Source: Lacticaseibacillus chiayiensis
GTDB lineage: Bacteria; Bacillota; Bacilli; Lactobacillales; Lactobacillaceae
Direction of reading: 5' to 3'
NCBI RefSeq assembly: GCF_004123795.1
Contig: NZ_MSSM01000021.1
Location: forward strand, 1 to 64,000
Length of the DNA stretch: 64,000 nucleotides
Position numbers and translations under genes: made by a program. Within the stretch, counting starts at the first letter, position 1. Each line of letters begins with the position of its first letter. Of the stretch, positions 35,684 to 48,016 are shown piece after piece. Below the pieces are notes generated by a model. It was not told where the DNA came from. It searched no databases and was given only the letters and a program-made list of their open reading frames with translations.

Positions 35684-36822
35684 CTAGCCCAAAAATTTGA
35701 AAACAATTCGGCTGTCGAACAATTTTAGCATCTTTTCAAATAACACTTTGCTTAGCAATGCCGCCGCTGCGGGAATGACAAGCCAGCAAAGGAGTACAAG
35801 CGGAATCGCCAACCCTGCGTCCATGGCAGCAAGCGGGCCGACCATTCCGACGATTCCGAAACCGGCGGACTGCGGGGTGCCGCTGATTGACAATAAGGCG
35901 ACAGGGATCGCAGAGATAATGGCCGTGAACAAACATGGCAGCAAGATAATCGGATGTTTAAACAGGTTTGGCATCATGATTTTCATGCCGCCTAGTGCAA
36001 TGGCAATTGTGACGCCGGATTTATTGACGTTCCAAGAGTAGACCACGAGTGCAATGGCAGTTGCGGCAACGCCCATTGCCGAAGCTCCTGCCGAAACGCC
36101 GTGAAGTTGAATTGCCAGACCGATGGCAACAGTTGAAATTGGACTGACAATTAAGATGGCAAAAGAGCAGCAGATTAGAACGGCCATGAGAATCGGTTGG
36201 AAAGTGGTGAAGCTATTGATGACATCGCCAATGGCCGTTGTAAAAGCAGCAATGAATGGCAATAACAATACCCCAATATAGCGACGCCACAGCCGACTAA
36301 GATTGGCATGGCAATGACTGCCGTTGAGCCAAAACGATCTTTGATCCATAGCAAGGCCAAGACAGCGATTGATGCCGTGATCATGGTATTGATCAAGTCG
36401 CCAGTCCCGGCACCGACATAAGCTTTCATTGCGGGATTGAATTTCACGACACCTGAGCCAACAAACGCCGCCCCTGCCGTTACCATCATCTGCAAAGGCT
36501 TCAGTTCAAATTGCAGCGCGATTAGGCCGCCAATAATTAAGGGGGTGGCAATTTGGAAAATGGCTGCAACTTGCGTCAAAGTTACTGCAAACGTGTTCGT
36601 TCCAAAATACTTGAGAATGCCAGACAAAACCGCATTTGGAATCAGTCCGATAATGACCCCTAGTGCTGTTCCGGATAAAACCTTATTGATAAAAGCCGTC
36701 ATCGTCATACTGATTGCTTGAGCAGTCGTCGCTTGAGGTGTAGATTTCCTCTCTCCTTGCATCGGTGCATCAGCACGTGTTTCGACTGCAGCTGACAAGC
36801 CTTTTGTTGGATCTCCTGCCAT
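35684..36822 (-). pseudogene. PTS EIIC-type (PfoR-like) membrane protein, frameshifted
   Basis: From ATG 36822 (AAGGGGGAAG upstream) the frame encodes multiple hydrophobic spans typical of the PTS_EIIC_2 / PfoR membrane family (MTAFINKVLSGTALGVIIGL, GSGVVKFNPAMKAYVGAGTG), up to VGCGVAILG. It then runs out of frame and stops at 36175. The -1 frame resumes with VLLLPFIAAFTTAIGD and continues through more spans to 35684. Restoring one G in the four-C run at 36271-36274 (+ strand) joins both halves into about 379 residues, the family size. The substrate is unknown and no soluble PTS domains are nearby. Confidence 0.83.
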
Positions 36823-37229
36823 TGAACTTCCCCCTTAATAAGAATGTAATGAGAATATTAACAGAAGATGTGTGGGCAAGTCCAGCCTTAGATTAAAGTT
36901 TATTAATGAGATTTTTCTGTTGTACATCAGCTGATAACGTAGTGGTCACAATGGCGAATGGTGGACGCAAAAGGCGACTTTTTAGCATCGATATGTGAAT
37001 CCTAAAACAAGAACAGTTCCCCTTTTTTTCCGATTTTATAGGGTATATTTGGCACTAACTGAGACACCTTAAATATGCTTGTGATTCATCGATCGTTAGT
37101 GGAGATGTTTTTTTAATGTGAAACAGTTATCTTGCTCAGCTATTCAAAGACCCAATTTTTATTGCATCGTTAAAGTCGGCGTACGTAGATTGGCAAAATC
37201 CTCGCCTTCCAGCTGAAAATAGTTCAAAA
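36823..37229. other. Gene-free spacer between IIC pseudogene and pyr operon
   Basis: About 400 bases without a supported gene. It contains the upstream region of the IIC pseudogene and several T-runs. I see no repeat copy, RNA gene or clear promoter in the half nearest the pyr operon, which ends here. Confidence 0.5.
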
Positions 37230-37276
37230 AAAGGCCCTGTCAGTCATGTTGACAATCAACATGACTGACAGAGCCT
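37230..37276 (-). terminator. Terminator of the pyr operon
   Basis: CTGTCAGTCATGTTGA (37237-37252) and TCAACATGACTGACAG (37256-37271) form a perfect 16-bp stem with a 3-base loop, extended by GGC/GCC. On the - strand it is followed by TTTTTTT. It ends the pyrR-pyrE transcript. Confidence 0.93.
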
Positions 37277-37306
37277 TTGCGGATTAATGAGCTTGATGGC
37301 TAGCCA

Positions 37307-37948
37307 TTATTGGAATCGATCGCCCCACTTTGCCGGATCCTCACGCCACTGATGTAAGGAAGCTAGTTGCTGGGTCGTAATAGCGCCTTGGGCTTCAGCC
37401 GTTTGAATGAGCGCCGTATAATTGGTCAGCGTAAAGAATGGCAAGCCGGCTTTGGCGAAGTTAGCGGTCACCGCCGCCAGCTGGTAACTGAAGATTGCTG
37501 CGACACCAAGAACGTTGGCGCCATCTTTTTGCGCTGCCGCCACGGCACTGAGCACTGAACCACCCGTCGATAGCAGGTCATCAATGACGACTAGTTTTGC
37601 ATTTTCAGGAAGGTGACCTTCGATTTGTCGCCCCTGCCCGTGGTCTTTAGGCTTACTCCGAATGTAAACCAGTGGTAAGTTGAGCAGATTGGCGACTAAG
37701 GCAGCATGTGGAATGCCGGCAGTTGCCACCCCACCGATGGCTGTCACGTCTGGGTAATGGGCCACAATTTCCTGGGCCAAGCCGGACGCAATTTTGCTAC
37801 GAACATCCGGATATCCGATGGTGAGACGATTATCGGTATAAATCGGACTTTTTAATCCGCTTGCCCAGGTAAACGGTTCTTCGGGACGTAATGTGACAGC
37901 CTTAATGCGGAGCAAATCGCTCGCAATTTGGTTTTCTAATTTAGTCAT
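37307..37948 (-). CDS. pyrE: Orotate phosphoribosyltransferase
   Basis: PyrE joins orotate and PRPP to give OMP. The 213-residue enzyme shows the PRPP-binding motif [12 protein letters not shown] and [20 protein letters not shown] at 37948 is chosen: it overlaps the restored pyrF stop (ATGACTAA), and the longer frame upstream merely covers the shifted pyrF tail. It is the last gene of the operon. As pyrF is frameshifted just upstream, translational coupling to pyrE may be reduced, because pyrF ribosomes would stop about 90 bases early. Confidence 0.95.
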   Translation of the reverse strand: MTKLENQIASDLLRIKAVTLRPEEPFTWASGLKSPIYTDNRLTIGYPDVRSKIASGLAQEIVAHYPDVTAIGGVATAGIPHAALVANLLNLPLVYIRSKPKDHGQGRQIEGHLPENAKLVVIDDLLSTGGSVLSAVAAAQKDGANVLGVAAIFSYQLAAVTANFAKAGLPFFTLTNYTALIQTAEAQGAITTQQLASLHQWREDPAKWGDRFQ

Positions 37949-38659
37949 GTGCTGTTTCCCACGCTTTCTTAATCGCTTGATAGGCTTCAACTGGATCAGG
38001 TGCCTGTGTGATCGGGCGGCCGACAACAATGGCCGAACTGCCTAAGCGTTTGGCGCGCCTGGTGAGACAACCCGTTTTTGGTCGCCGATTGCCGCACCTT
38101 GTGGCCGAATTCCCGGTGTGACGACAAGAAACTCAGGTTTAGTCACACTGCGGATCAATGGCGTTTCCAAGGCGCTGGCAACAACGCCGTCTGCATCACT
38201 GGCCTGAGCGATGGCTGCTAAGTGCTGAACTGCCTGATTAAGCGGCACATCGATAGACAACTGGTTTTCCAACATGGTCTGATCGGTTGAGGTCAGGTGG
38301 GTAATGGCGAGCATTTTAGGCGCCGGATGATTCGCAGCTTTGGCACCTGCCAACAAGCCACGCTTAGCTGCCAGCATCATTTCCTTACCGCCGGCTGCGT
38401 GCACCGTTGTCAGCGCCACGCCTAATTTACCTAATTGCCAGGCCGCCTCTTCAACGGTATTTGGAATATCATGCAACTTTAGGTCGAGAAAGATATCAAC
38501 CGGGTGTGCCGCCTGAATGGCAGTAATAATCGCCGGTCCTTCGGCATAGAAAAGTTCCATCCCGATTTTGACGAAAAGCCGTTCATCTTTGGGAAAACGC
38601 GCCAAAAAATCAAGCGTAGTCGCCTGATCTTTAAAGTCGAGTGCAATGATAGGTGTCAT
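37941..38659 (-). pseudogene. pyrF: Orotidine 5'-phosphate decarboxylase, frameshifted near the C terminus
   Basis: PyrF decarboxylates OMP to UMP. The frame from 38659 begins MTPIIALDFKDQATTLDFLA and contains the catalytic FLDLKLHDIPNTV motif and VTPGIRPQG, but after KRVVSPG it reads APNA and stops at 38042. The -1 frame continues with [20 protein letters not shown] to a stop at 37941, overlapping pyrE. Adding one base in the GC-palindrome GGCGCGCC (38052-38059) restores 239 residues, the normal length. As read, the phosphate-binding VVGRPI segment is lost, so the protein should be inactive. Whether this is real or a sequence error is open. Confidence 0.88.
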
Positions 38660-39525
38660 ACCGCCTGTCCTTCCTGAATGCGTGCAAATGCTGCGGCAAT
38701 TTTAGGAATTGCCTTTTCTTCATAGTAATTGGCCGAACCGATTGCAACTGCCTGAGCGCCCGCGGCTAACATTTCGGCAGCATCGTGACCGGAGCTGACC
38801 CCGCCCATGCCGATAATCGGAACATGAACGGCGTGAGAAACCTGATAAACCAGATGCAGCGCTATCGGTAGAATGGCCGGGCCGGAAACGCCGCCGGTCA
38901 CATTGTCCAAAACCGGTTGGCCCGTGTGAATGTCCAAGCGCATGCCCACAAGCGTATTAATCAAGGAGATGCCGTCTGCACCCGCAGTTTCAACTGCTTT
39001 GGCAATCACGGTGATGTCGGTGACATTAGGCGTAAGTTTGACGAAAATCGGGACCGAACTCACTGCCTTGACAGCGCGCGTCACGTCAGCAGCTACAGCC
39101 GGATCCGTACCAAACGCCATGCCGCCTTGTTTTACATTTGGACAGGAAATATTAACTTCCAGTGCTTTGACATTTGGTGCGGCGCTCAGCTTTTTGGCAA
39201 CCGCTGCATATTCGGCAACATCAGTACCGGCAATGCTTGCGATGATTGGCAGATCAGGATAGTGCTGAGCTAACCAGGGCAACTTTTCGTGTAAAACGAC
39301 GTCGCTCCCCGGATTTTTCAATCCGACCGCATTCAACGTGCTGCTTGGCCCGTCAGCAAAAATTTTTCCTTGATTGCCGGTGCGCGGCATGAGCGTAGTT
39401 GATTTGGTCACCAGTGCGCCCAGCTCATTTAAGTCATATTGTTTGGCATAATGTTCGCCAAAACCAAATGTCCCACTGGCTGGCATGAACGGATTTTTCA
39501 TGGTAAAGCCGGGTAATTGAATCAT
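38656..39525 (-). CDS. pyrD: Dihydroorotate dehydrogenase, class 1B type catalytic subunit
   Basis: PyrD oxidises dihydroorotate to orotate with FMN. From ATG 39525 (GGAGG 9 bases upstream) it has 290 residues. The active-site segment is NISCPNVKQGGMAFGTDP, which resembles the NAD-linked class 1B enzyme (PyrDB) rather than the fumarate-linked 1A form; further on IINGMGG-like IIGMGGVSSGHDAAEM is seen. Class 1B enzymes normally work with the flavin/iron-sulfur subunit PyrK, which is absent from this operon. The start of the frame upstream of 39525 is not supported. Confidence 0.93.
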   Translation of the reverse strand: MIQLPGFTMKNPFMPASGTFGFGEHYAKQYDLNELGALVTKSTTLMPRTGNQGKIFADGPSSTLNAVGLKNPGSDVVLHEKLPWLAQHYPDLPIIASIAGTDVAEYAAVAKKLSAAPNVKALEVNISCPNVKQGGMAFGTDPAVAADVTRAVKAVSSVPIFVKLTPNVTDITVIAKAVETAGADGISLINTLVGMRLDIHTGQPVLDNVTGGVSGPAILPIALHLVYQVSHAVHVPIIGMGGVSSGHDAAEMLAAGAQAVAIGSANYYEEKAIPKIAAAFARIQEGQAV

Positions 39526-39579
39526 ATGCCGTTGCCTCCTTTGTGTCGCAAACATTGCCAACTGGGTCATTCAATGGCT

Positions 39580-42500
39580 TTAACTTTTGATCGGCCGCAT
39601 TGAAAATGCCCGTGATTCCAATACCTTCAAAATGGCATCTGCAGTATCGAGACTGGTCATCAACGGGACGCCGTGTTCGATGGCGGTTTCGCGAATGCGG
39701 AAGCCGTCACTCGAAGTCTTTTTGTCGGCTGTCATGGTGTTGATCACCAGTTGAATCTTGCGGTCGGCAATGTCTTCCAAAATAGTTTCCTTGCCACTGT
39801 CGAGTTTCTCAATGGTTTCAACCGTAATACCGGCTTTTTCAAATGCTTTGGCCGTGCCGCTGGTAGCAACCAGCTGGTAACCAACTTCGCGGAATCGTTT
39901 GGCCAATTCGGTCGCCTCGTTTTTGTCAGCATCTTTAACGGTTATCAACGCGCGACCGAATTGCGGTAGATGCATGCCGGCTGCTTCGAACGCTTTATAC
40001 AAAGCTTTTGCTAAGGTTGTATCACTACCCATGACTTCACCGGTGGACTTCATTTCCGGCCCTAACAAGCTATCAACGTGATTCAACTTTGAGAAGCTGA
40101 ACACTGGCGCTTTGACATGAATCCCTGCCTGGTTTGGCAGCAGGCCCGTTTTAAAGCCTTGTTCCTTCAGACTCGATCCGAGAATCGCCAAGGTTGCGAC
40201 TTGTGCCAGCTTGACGTTGGTTACCTTACTCAAGAAAGGCACGGTGCGGCTGGCTCGCGGATTGACTTCGATGACATACGCTTTGCCTTGATGAATGATG
40301 AATTGGACGTTCATCAAGCCGATGCAATTCAAAGCCCGTGAAAGTTTGATCGTTGCATCGGTAATCTGGTCAATGATGCCCTGACTGAAGGTTTGCGGCG
40401 GATAAACGGCCATCGAGTCGCCGCTGTGAATGCCGGCGCGTTCGATATGTTCCATGATCCCCGGCAAAACCACCGTTTCACCATCAGATATGCAATCAAC
40501 TTCACATTCTTTGCCGACCAGATAGTGGTCGATCAGAACAGGATGATCGTGGGAAACCGACACAGCCCGATCAATGTAACTGGCTAATTCATCAGCATCA
40601 TGCACGATTTCCATAGCCCGACCGCCCAACACGTAACTTGGCCGAACCAAAACCGGATAACCAATTTTGTCTGCGACGGCCAGTGCACCGGCTTTGTCGG
40701 TGGCAGTACCGCCTTCCGGTTGCGGTAACTTAAGTTGTTTGATGACTTGATCAAACAGATCTCGATCTTCCGCCCGATTGAGATCGTCAACTGAAGTGCC
40801 CAGAATTTTAATGCCGCGTTTGGCCAATGGTTCTGCCAGATTAATCGCTGTTTGGCCGCCAAACTGCACAATCACGCCTTCTGGTTGTTCCAGATCGATG
40901 ACATTCAGGACGTCTTCAAGCGTTAAGGGTTCAAAATACAGCTTATCCGCAATGGAAAAGTCAGTAGAAACCGTCTCCGGATTGCTGTTCATGATGATGG
41001 CTTCATAGCCGGCTTTTTGAATCGCCTTCACGCTATGGACGGTTGCGTAGTCGAATTCAACGCCCTGGCCAATCCGAATTGGACCGGAACCGATAACCAG
41101 GACGCTTGGCTTATCGCTTTTGAAGCTTTCCGTACTGCTTTCATACGTGCTGTAGTAATATGGCGTGTCACTGGCAAATTCGCCAGCACAAGTATCGACC
41201 ATTTTATAAACCGGTAAAATGTGCTGTTCTTTGCGCATTTGTCGGATCTGATCTGCATGTAACCCCCAAAGTTGGGCAATTTCTTCATCGGCAAAACCGT
41301 AACGCTTTGCTTCGGCGAGCAATGGCAAGTCGGCCTTGTGCGCAGCTAATGCCCGTTCCAATTCGACGATGTGTTTAATCTTGTCGAGGAAAAACGGGTT
41401 CATTTTGGATAATTCGGCGACTTCATCGATGGTATAATCTCGTCGAAATGCTTCGGCTAGATAAAAGAGCCGTTCATCGTTGGCTTGGATAATATGCTTG
41501 CTCAACTCATCGTCACTGAGTTTGGCAAAAGCCGGACGCCGGGGATGAATTAAGCCGACTTCAAGCGAGCGCACCGCTTTTAACAGACTTTCTTCAAGCG
41601 TTCGCCCGATCGCCATGACTTCACCGGTAGCCTTCATTTGCGTGCCAAGCGTCCGGTCACCATTTTCAAATTTGTCGAATGGGAACCGTGGTAATTTGGT
41701 TACCACATAATCCAAGGCCGGTTCAAATTCGGCCCAAGTCTTCTTGGTGACCGGATTCTTGATTTCGTCCAAATTCAAACCAACCGCAATTTTGGCGGCC
41801 ATTTTGGCTATCGGATAACCGGTAGCTTTGGAAGCTAGTGCACTAGAACGGGAAACTCGAGGATTGACTTCGATAACATAATACTTGAAGCTGTTGCGGT
41901 CGAGGGCAAACTGGACGTTACAGCCGCCTTCGATCTTCAAAGCGCGAATGATCTTCAAGGCGGAATCCCGCAACATCTGAACCTCTTTGTCCGTAAGCGT
42001 TTGTGTCGGTGCGAAAACCATTGAATCACCGGTATGCACGCCGACCGGATCAAAGTTTTCCATGTTGCAGACCACGATGGCGGAATCGGAAGCATCGCGC
42101 ATAACTTCAAATTCGATTTCCTTATAGCCGGCAATGGAACGCTCGATTAGTACTTGGGTGACCGGGCTTAGGTTCAAACCGTTTTCGGCGATTTCGGCGA
42201 GCTCTTTTTCATTATCGGCAATCCCACCGCCTGTGCCGCCCATGGTGAAGGCCGGACGAATGATGACAGGAAAGCCGATTTTGTCAGCAAATTCCTGCGC
42301 TTCATCCACGTTGTTCGCGATGGCAGATTCCGGAACCGGCTCGTTGAGTTTTTGCATCAGATTTTTGAACAATTCGCGGTCTTCGGCTTGATCGATCGCA
42401 CTAAGCTTCGTGCCCAGTAATTCGATTCCGAGTTCGTCCAAGATACCTGTGTTGCTTAGTTTCATGGCAAGGTTCAGACCGATTTGTCCGCCGATTGTTG

Positions 42501-42762
42501 GTAAAATGGCATCGGGCAACTCTTTACGCAAGATCTGGCTGACGAATTCGACGGTCAACGGCTCGACATAAACCCGATCCGCGATTTCCGTGTCGGTCAT
42601 GATGGTGGCCGGATTGGAATTTACCAAAACAACTTCGTAGCCTTCTTCACGTAAGGCCAGACAAGCCTGAGTCCCTGAGTAATCAAATTCTGCGGCTTGA
42701 CCGATGATAATCGGACCTGAGCCGATCACTAAGATTTTATGAATATCTTGACGTTTTGGCAT
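39580..42762 (-). CDS. carB: Carbamoyl-phosphate synthase large subunit
   Basis: CarB makes carbamoyl phosphate from bicarbonate, ATP and ammonia supplied by CarA. The 1060-residue protein shows the two homologous ATP-grasp halves: [20 protein letters not shown] near the start and [20 protein letters not shown] near residue 555, each with its Asn-Pro-Arg metal/ATP site ([16 protein letters not shown] and [16 protein letters not shown]). The C-terminal allosteric domain is present. It starts two bases after carA and is followed by pyrD, so this is the pyrimidine-specific (pyrAB) enzyme. Confidence 0.96.
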   Translation of the reverse strand: MPKRQDIHKILVIGSGPIIIGQAAEFDYSGTQACLALREEGYEVVLVNSNPATIMTDTEIADRVYVEPLTVEFVSQILRKELPDAILPTIGGQIGLNLAMKLSNTGILDELGIELLGTKLSAIDQAEDRELFKNLMQKLNEPVPESAIANNVDEAQEFADKIGFPVIIRPAFTMGGTGGGIADNEKELAEIAENGLNLSPVTQVLIERSIAGYKEIEFEVMRDASDSAIVVCNMENFDPVGVHTGDSMVFAPTQTLTDKEVQMLRDSALKIIRALKIEGGCNVQFALDRNSFKYYVIEVNPRVSRSSALASKATGYPIAKMAAKIAVGLNLDEIKNPVTKKTWAEFEPALDYVVTKLPRFPFDKFENGDRTLGTQMKATGEVMAIGRTLEESLLKAVRSLEVGLIHPRRPAFAKLSDDELSKHIIQANDERLFYLAEAFRRDYTIDEVAELSKMNPFFLDKIKHIVELERALAAHKADLPLLAEAKRYGFADEEIAQLWGLHADQIRQMRKEQHILPVYKMVDTCAGEFASDTPYYYSTYESSTESFKSDKPSVLVIGSGPIRIGQGVEFDYATVHSVKAIQKAGYEAIIMNSNPETVSTDFSIADKLYFEPLTLEDVLNVIDLEQPEGVIVQFGGQTAINLAEPLAKRGIKILGTSVDDLNRAEDRDLFDQVIKQLKLPQPEGGTATDKAGALAVADKIGYPVLVRPSYVLGGRAMEIVHDADELASYIDRAVSVSHDHPVLIDHYLVGKECEVDCISDGETVVLPGIMEHIERAGIHSGDSMAVYPPQTFSQGIIDQITDATIKLSRALNCIGLMNVQFIIHQGKAYVIEVNPRASRTVPFLSKVTNVKLAQVATLAILGSSLKEQGFKTGLLPNQAGIHVKAPVFSFSKLNHVDSLLGPEMKSTGEVMGSDTTLAKALYKAFEAAGMHLPQFGRALITVKDADKNEATELAKRFREVGYQLVATSGTAKAFEKAGITVETIEKLDSGKETILEDIADRKIQLVINTMTADKKTSSDGFRIRETAIEHGVPLMTSLDTADAILKVLESRAFSMRPIKS

Positions 42763-42764
42763 GA

Positions 42765-43847
42765 TTATCCTTTCTGCGTACGATCTGAAAATGCATCCAT
42801 CATTTCCATAAACTCATCAAAAAGATGGTCGGCGTCATGTGGACCCGGAGCAGCATCCGGATGGAACTGAACCGTAAAGGCCGGGTACAACCGGTGACGC
42901 AAGCCTTCTACCGTACCATCATTGATTTCAACGTGGGTGACTAATAATGTATCCGGATCAATGCTGTCTGGATCAACAGCATAACCATGGTTTTGGCTGG
43001 TAAAATCGATGCGGCCAGTCGCAATCTCACGAACTGGATGATTAAATCCACGGTGACCGTATTTCATCTTAAAAGTGTCAGCGCCATTCGCAAGTGCGAA
43101 CAGCTGGTGGCCGAGGCAAATCCCGAATAACGGAATTTTACCTTCAATGCCGCGAATCATATCCAGCGCTTCCGGCACATCTTTTGGATCACCGGGGCCA
43201 TTGGTCAGCATCACACCATCCGGAGCTAACTCAAGAATGGTGGCAGCTGTGGTGGTTGCAGGCAATACGGTCACGTTGCACTGACGCTTAGCTAATTCCC
43301 GTAAAATGCTATGCTTGAGGCCAAAATCGACGACCACGACATTGCGGCCGGTGCCAGGTGCCGGATAGGCTTGCTGCGTTGAAACTTGTTGCACCTGATT
43401 CTTCGGAAGCACCAAGGCTTTGAGCTGATCAAAAGCATGTTCATCGGCTGCATCCACAATACTTGCCTTCATGGCGCCGACTTCTCGGATTTTCTTGGTC
43501 AGAGCACGAGTATCAACACCGCTGATGCCTGGAATATGTTTACGTTTAAGAAATTCATCGAGCGTCATCTGACTGCGCCAGTTACCGGTGACCCGCGCTA
43601 CTTCACGCACCACGATGCCTTTGGCGGTGGGATCAATGCTTTCATAATCGTCGCGGTTGATCCCTACATTGCCGATAAGCGGCTGAGTGAAGGTAATAAT
43701 CTGGCCGTTGTAACTTTGATCGGTAATCGTTTCCTGATAACCACTCATACCGGTGTTAAAAACGATTTCACCTGTCGTGACGGTTTCCGCACCAAAGCCG
43801 ATGCCAGGGAAAACACTGCCGTCTTCAAGAATTAAATAGCGCTTCAT
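42765..43847 (-). CDS. carA: Carbamoyl-phosphate synthase small subunit
   Basis: CarA is the glutaminase subunit. The 360-residue protein has the N-terminal CPSase domain ([16 protein letters not shown]) and a class I amidotransferase domain with nucleophile Cys in [13 protein letters not shown] and the His of [13 protein letters not shown]. It overlaps the pyrC stop by four bases and abuts carB, as expected for a stoichiometric complex. Confidence 0.95.
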   Translation of the reverse strand: MKRYLILEDGSVFPGIGFGAETVTTGEIVFNTGMSGYQETITDQSYNGQIITFTQPLIGNVGINRDDYESIDPTAKGIVVREVARVTGNWRSQMTLDEFLKRKHIPGISGVDTRALTKKIREVGAMKASIVDAADEHAFDQLKALVLPKNQVQQVSTQQAYPAPGTGRNVVVVDFGLKHSILRELAKRQCNVTVLPATTTAATILELAPDGVMLTNGPGDPKDVPEALDMIRGIEGKIPLFGICLGHQLFALANGADTFKMKYGHRGFNHPVREIATGRIDFTSQNHGYAVDPDSIDPDTLLVTHVEINDGTVEGLRHRLYPAFTVQFHPDAAPGPHDADHLFDEFMEMMDAFSDRTQKG

Positions 43848-45118
43848 GCTTGTCCTCCCTTTTGATAGGCAATCTGACCGCGACTGATCGTGTACAACGC
43901 CTGCCCCTGAACCTTTTCGCCGATAAACGGTGAATTCTTGCCTTTGGAGAACCAGTCGGTAGGATCAATGGTGTACGTGGTATCCAGATCGAGAATCGTC
44001 AGATCGGCCGGACCGCCAACCGTGATATGGCCGCCTGGCAGACCAAACTGCTCTGCCGGAACCGTGCTCATTTTGGCAATCAGCTGCTTGAGCGTGAACA
44101 TCTTCGACTTGACCAGTTTGGTGTAAAGCAGTGGAAAGGCGGTTTCGGAACCGACGATGCCGAATGCCGCGGTTTTAAAAGAACCGGATTTTTCTTCGAG
44201 CGTATGCGGGGCGTGATCCGTGGCGATCATATCCAGTGTGCCGTCTTGCAAGCCCTCAAGTAAGGCAAGATGATCAGCGCGGGAACGTAATGGCGGATTC
44301 ATTTTGAACATCGGGTTATCGCCTGGAATGTTATTTTCATCGAGTAGTAAGTGATGTGGTGAGACTTCAGCAGTGACGTGGACGCCGCGTTTCTTGGCTT
44401 CGCGAATCAAGGCCACGCTTTGGCGAGTTGAAACATGGCACGCGTGGTAATGAACACCGGTGGCTTCTGCTAAGTCCAAATCGCGCGCCAGCTGGCTGCT
44501 TTCAGTTTGATTGATGATGCCAGGCAGGTTCAACTTCTCTGCTATAGGGCCGGCATTGATCACGCCGCCATGCATGAGACTGGCATCTTCAATGTGTGCG
44601 ACAATCGGTGCTTTCAGTTTAGCAGCCTGTTTCATGGCTTGATACATGGTATCGGCATCTTGGACGCCAACCCCGTCATTGGAAAAGCCCAGTGCTCCAG
44701 CCTCTAACAACGCCGGCATGTCGACTAGCTGATCTGAATGTAAGTCATGTGTAATTGGGGCAAACTGCCGGACGGTAATGTTGGCATCGCTACGGTTTTT
44801 TGCCAACACCGGCGTCAAGGCGGCGACTGTGTCGGGAACGGGTTTTAGGTTGCTCATTGCGACAACAGTAGTAAACCCACCATGTGCAGCTGCTTGCGCC
44901 CCGGTTTTAATCGTTTCTTTAGCAGTAAAACCGGGTTCGCGAAAATGAACATGGACGTCAATCAGTCCCGGAACAACCGTTGCACCCGTGGCATCAAGAA
45001 TGGTGTCATCTTCACGCGCAGTAAGTTGCTGGCCGATAGCCGTAATTTTGTCGTCGGTGATCTGAATATCAGCCGTATATTCGGTATCGCTGATGATATG
45101 GGCGTTTTTGATGAGCAT
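43844..45118 (-). CDS. pyrC: Dihydroorotase
   Basis: PyrC cyclises carbamoyl aspartate to dihydroorotate. The 424-residue class I amidohydrolase has the metal motif [11 protein letters not shown], further histidines in [12 protein letters not shown] and HHLLLDE, and the catalytic Asp in [10 protein letters not shown]. It begins 8 bases after pyrB with AGGAGT upstream, inside the pyr operon. Confidence 0.95.
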   Translation of the reverse strand: MLIKNAHIISDTEYTADIQITDDKITAIGQQLTAREDDTILDATGATVVPGLIDVHVHFREPGFTAKETIKTGAQAAAHGGFTTVVAMSNLKPVPDTVAALTPVLAKNRSDANITVRQFAPITHDLHSDQLVDMPALLEAGALGFSNDGVGVQDADTMYQAMKQAAKLKAPIVAHIEDASLMHGGVINAGPIAEKLNLPGIINQTESSQLARDLDLAEATGVHYHACHVSTRQSVALIREAKKRGVHVTAEVSPHHLLLDENNIPGDNPMFKMNPPLRSRADHLALLEGLQDGTLDMIATDHAPHTLEEKSGSFKTAAFGIVGSETAFPLLYTKLVKSKMFTLKQLIAKMSTVPAEQFGLPGGHITVGGPADLTILDLDTTYTIDPTDWFSKGKNSPFIGEKVQGQALYTISRGQIAYQKGGQA

Positions 45119-45126
45119 AAGTAAAG

Positions 45127-46068
45127 TTACTCCTCTCCGAAGTGACGGGCATTGATGACCGCTTCAAGCATCGCCATCCGCATGAAAACGCCATTTTGCA
45201 TTTGGGTGAAGATCCGTGAACGTGGACCGTCAACCAAATCGCTGGCTAATTCAACGTCACGGTTAACCGGCGCCGGATGCATGAAAATGGCATTGGGTTT
45301 CATTGTTTTGGCTAAAGCGTCCGTAATGCCGTATTTCGCATGATAGCTTGCTTTGGAAAATGCTTCGCGGTTGTCGGCATTAAACCGCTCAAGCTGAACC
45401 CGCAGTAGCATCAGAACATCAACCTGTTTGACCAAGTCTGGCACACCGATGAAGTCGCCATATTGATCAAAGCTAGGATCATACCACTGTTGTGGGCCGG
45501 CAAAATGCAGCGTCGCCCCCAGTTTGTGAAGCATCTGCATGTCGCTGCGTGCGACCCGACTGTGGCTAAGATCACCGACAATCCCGATATTCAGGCCGTC
45601 AAAATGACCGAATTCTTCGTGAATGGTCATTAAATCCAGCATCATTTGGGAAGGGTGCTGACCGGCACCATCGCCAGCATTGACAATAGCGGTTGTCGGC
45701 CAGGCACCCATAAGATCTTTGTAATAGCCATCTTTGGAATGACGCATGACGGCAATATTGACACCAATGGCTCCGATCGTTTTGATCGTATCTTCCAGAG
45801 TTTCACCTTTAGAAACTGAGCTGTGGGCCGGATCAAAAGGAATAACGGTCAACCCCAGTTTGCGTTCGGCCATTTCAAAGCTGGTATGCGTGCGAGTACT
45901 ATTTTCAAAGAATAAATTGGTGGCGTAGATCGGCTCCGGAAAATGAACCGTTTGGCCAGCTTTGAAATCTTCTGCACGGTTAATTAATGCCAAGGCGCTT
46001 TTTTCGTCAACTTGTTCAGCGGAAACAAAATCTTTAAATGGTGCATCAGTGAGATTAGATAAGGTCAT
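45127..46068 (-). CDS. pyrB: Aspartate carbamoyltransferase catalytic subunit
   Basis: PyrB makes carbamoyl aspartate. The 313-residue protein has the carbamoyl-phosphate loop [20 protein letters not shown], the [11 protein letters not shown] loop and the HPAPVNR region. ATG at 46068, with GGGGCAGAG before it, overlaps the end of pyrP by 14 bases; the longer upstream frame lies inside pyrP. No regulatory pyrI gene is present, as is normal in Firmicutes. Confidence 0.95.
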   Translation of the reverse strand: MTLSNLTDAPFKDFVSAEQVDEKSALALINRAEDFKAGQTVHFPEPIYATNLFFENSTRTHTSFEMAERKLGLTVIPFDPAHSSVSKGETLEDTIKTIGAIGVNIAVMRHSKDGYYKDLMGAWPTTAIVNAGDGAGQHPSQMMLDLMTIHEEFGHFDGLNIGIVGDLSHSRVARSDMQMLHKLGATLHFAGPQQWYDPSFDQYGDFIGVPDLVKQVDVLMLLRVQLERFNADNREAFSKASYHAKYGITDALAKTMKPNAIFMHPAPVNRDVELASDLVDGPRSRIFTQMQNGVFMRMAMLEAVINARHFGEE

Positions 46069-47362
46069 TTTTCTCTGCCCCTTCTTCGTTAGCGGCATGT
46101 TCTGGTAAAACAAAGTTCAGGAAGATTCCGATCACGGTTGCCAGTGCAAGGCCGGAGAATTGATACCCAGCGAATTGCAGGCTGGCATTGCCGATACCGA
46201 TCACGAGGATGGTCGAGGCAATCATCAGGTTGCGTTTTTTGTCAAAGTCGACTTTGTTGTCAATTAAAACCCGTAAGCCGTTGGAGGCGATGACGCCGAA
46301 CAGCAGGAAGCTGATGCCGCCGATGACCGGGCTTGGAATACTGCGAATCAAGGCACTTAGTTTACCGATGAAGGCGAACAGAACCGCGAACATACCGGCA
46401 CCGCCTAATACGTAAACACTGTGAACCTTGGTCATGGCGAGCACGCCGATGTTTTCACCGTAACTGGTTACCGGTGGGCCGCCGACGAAACCGGCGATAA
46501 TGGAAGCCGTGCCATCCCCTGCCAAAGTATGATTCAGGCCTGGATCCTTGAAGAAGTCTCGCTTCGTCAATTTGTTAAGGACCATGATGTGGCCCATGTG
46601 TTCGGTCATGGTGACAAAAGCGATAGGCGCCATTGAGAGAATCGCACCCCAGTAAAGTTGCGGCTTGTAGCTGATAAACGGCAACTCGAACTTCGGAAGT
46701 TCAAACCAAGCTGCTTGCTGAACCGGCGTCAGGTCAACAATGCCAAACAACAACGCTACCACATAGCCAGTGACAATTCCCAGCAAAATCGGTAACAAGC
46801 TGATGAATTTTTTGAGATACATGTTGTAAATGATGACCGAAGCCAACGTGATCATGGCAACAGCGAAGTAGCGCAGGTCATACACGCTTTTGGTAGCAGA
46901 AATGGTTCGCATTGTGGCGTCCGTCGCGGCGGTGCCAGCCAGTGATAACCCGATGACCATGACAATCGGCCCGACTACAACTGGCGGTAAGGCGCGATCA
47001 ATCCAAGCCGATCCGCTGTGGGCCACGATCAAGGCCACGATCAGGTAAACAACCCCGACAGCGACAGTGCCTTGTGCGATCGCGGGATAACCGGCACCCT
47101 TCATCAACGCCTGCATGATGGTAATGAATGAAAAACTTGATCCCATGTAGGCAGGAATTTTGCCGCGAGTAATCAAAATGTAGACTAAAGTGCCGACCCC
47201 GCTGGAGAATAAGGCAATACTTGGATCCAAACCGACCAGAATCGGTACCAGCACGGTTGATCCAAACATGGCAAAAAGATGTTGGATGGATAAGCCCACC
47301 CATTGACCGAATTTCGGCTTGTCGCCGATGTCCAGCACCGCTTCATCGTTATGAAAAGCCAT
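46055..47362 (-). CDS. pyrP: Uracil permease (NCS2 family)
   Basis: PyrP imports uracil by proton symport. The 435-residue protein has about 14 hydrophobic spans and the NCS2 signatures [14 protein letters not shown] near the N terminus, MTEHMGHI, and [18 protein letters not shown]. It lies between pyrR and pyrB, so uptake and synthesis are under the same PyrR control. If pyrF is really broken, this transporter would be essential for uracil supply. Confidence 0.94.
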   Translation of the reverse strand: MAFHNDEAVLDIGDKPKFGQWVGLSIQHLFAMFGSTVLVPILVGLDPSIALFSSGVGTLVYILITRGKIPAYMGSSFSFITIMQALMKGAGYPAIAQGTVAVGVVYLIVALIVAHSGSAWIDRALPPVVVGPIVMVIGLSLAGTAATDATMRTISATKSVYDLRYFAVAMITLASVIIYNMYLKKFISLLPILLGIVTGYVVALLFGIVDLTPVQQAAWFELPKFELPFISYKPQLYWGAILSMAPIAFVTMTEHMGHIMVLNKLTKRDFFKDPGLNHTLAGDGTASIIAGFVGGPPVTSYGENIGVLAMTKVHSVYVLGGAGMFAVLFAFIGKLSALIRSIPSPVIGGISFLLFGVIASNGLRVLIDNKVDFDKKRNLMIASTILVIGIGNASLQFAGYQFSGLALATVIGIFLNFVLPEHAANEEGAEKNDLI

Positions 47363-47365
47363 TGA

Positions 47366-47980
<615 letters not shown>

Positions 47981-48016
47981 CTATTGGAGGCAATTAAGTG
48001 ATTGGGCTTTCACGTT

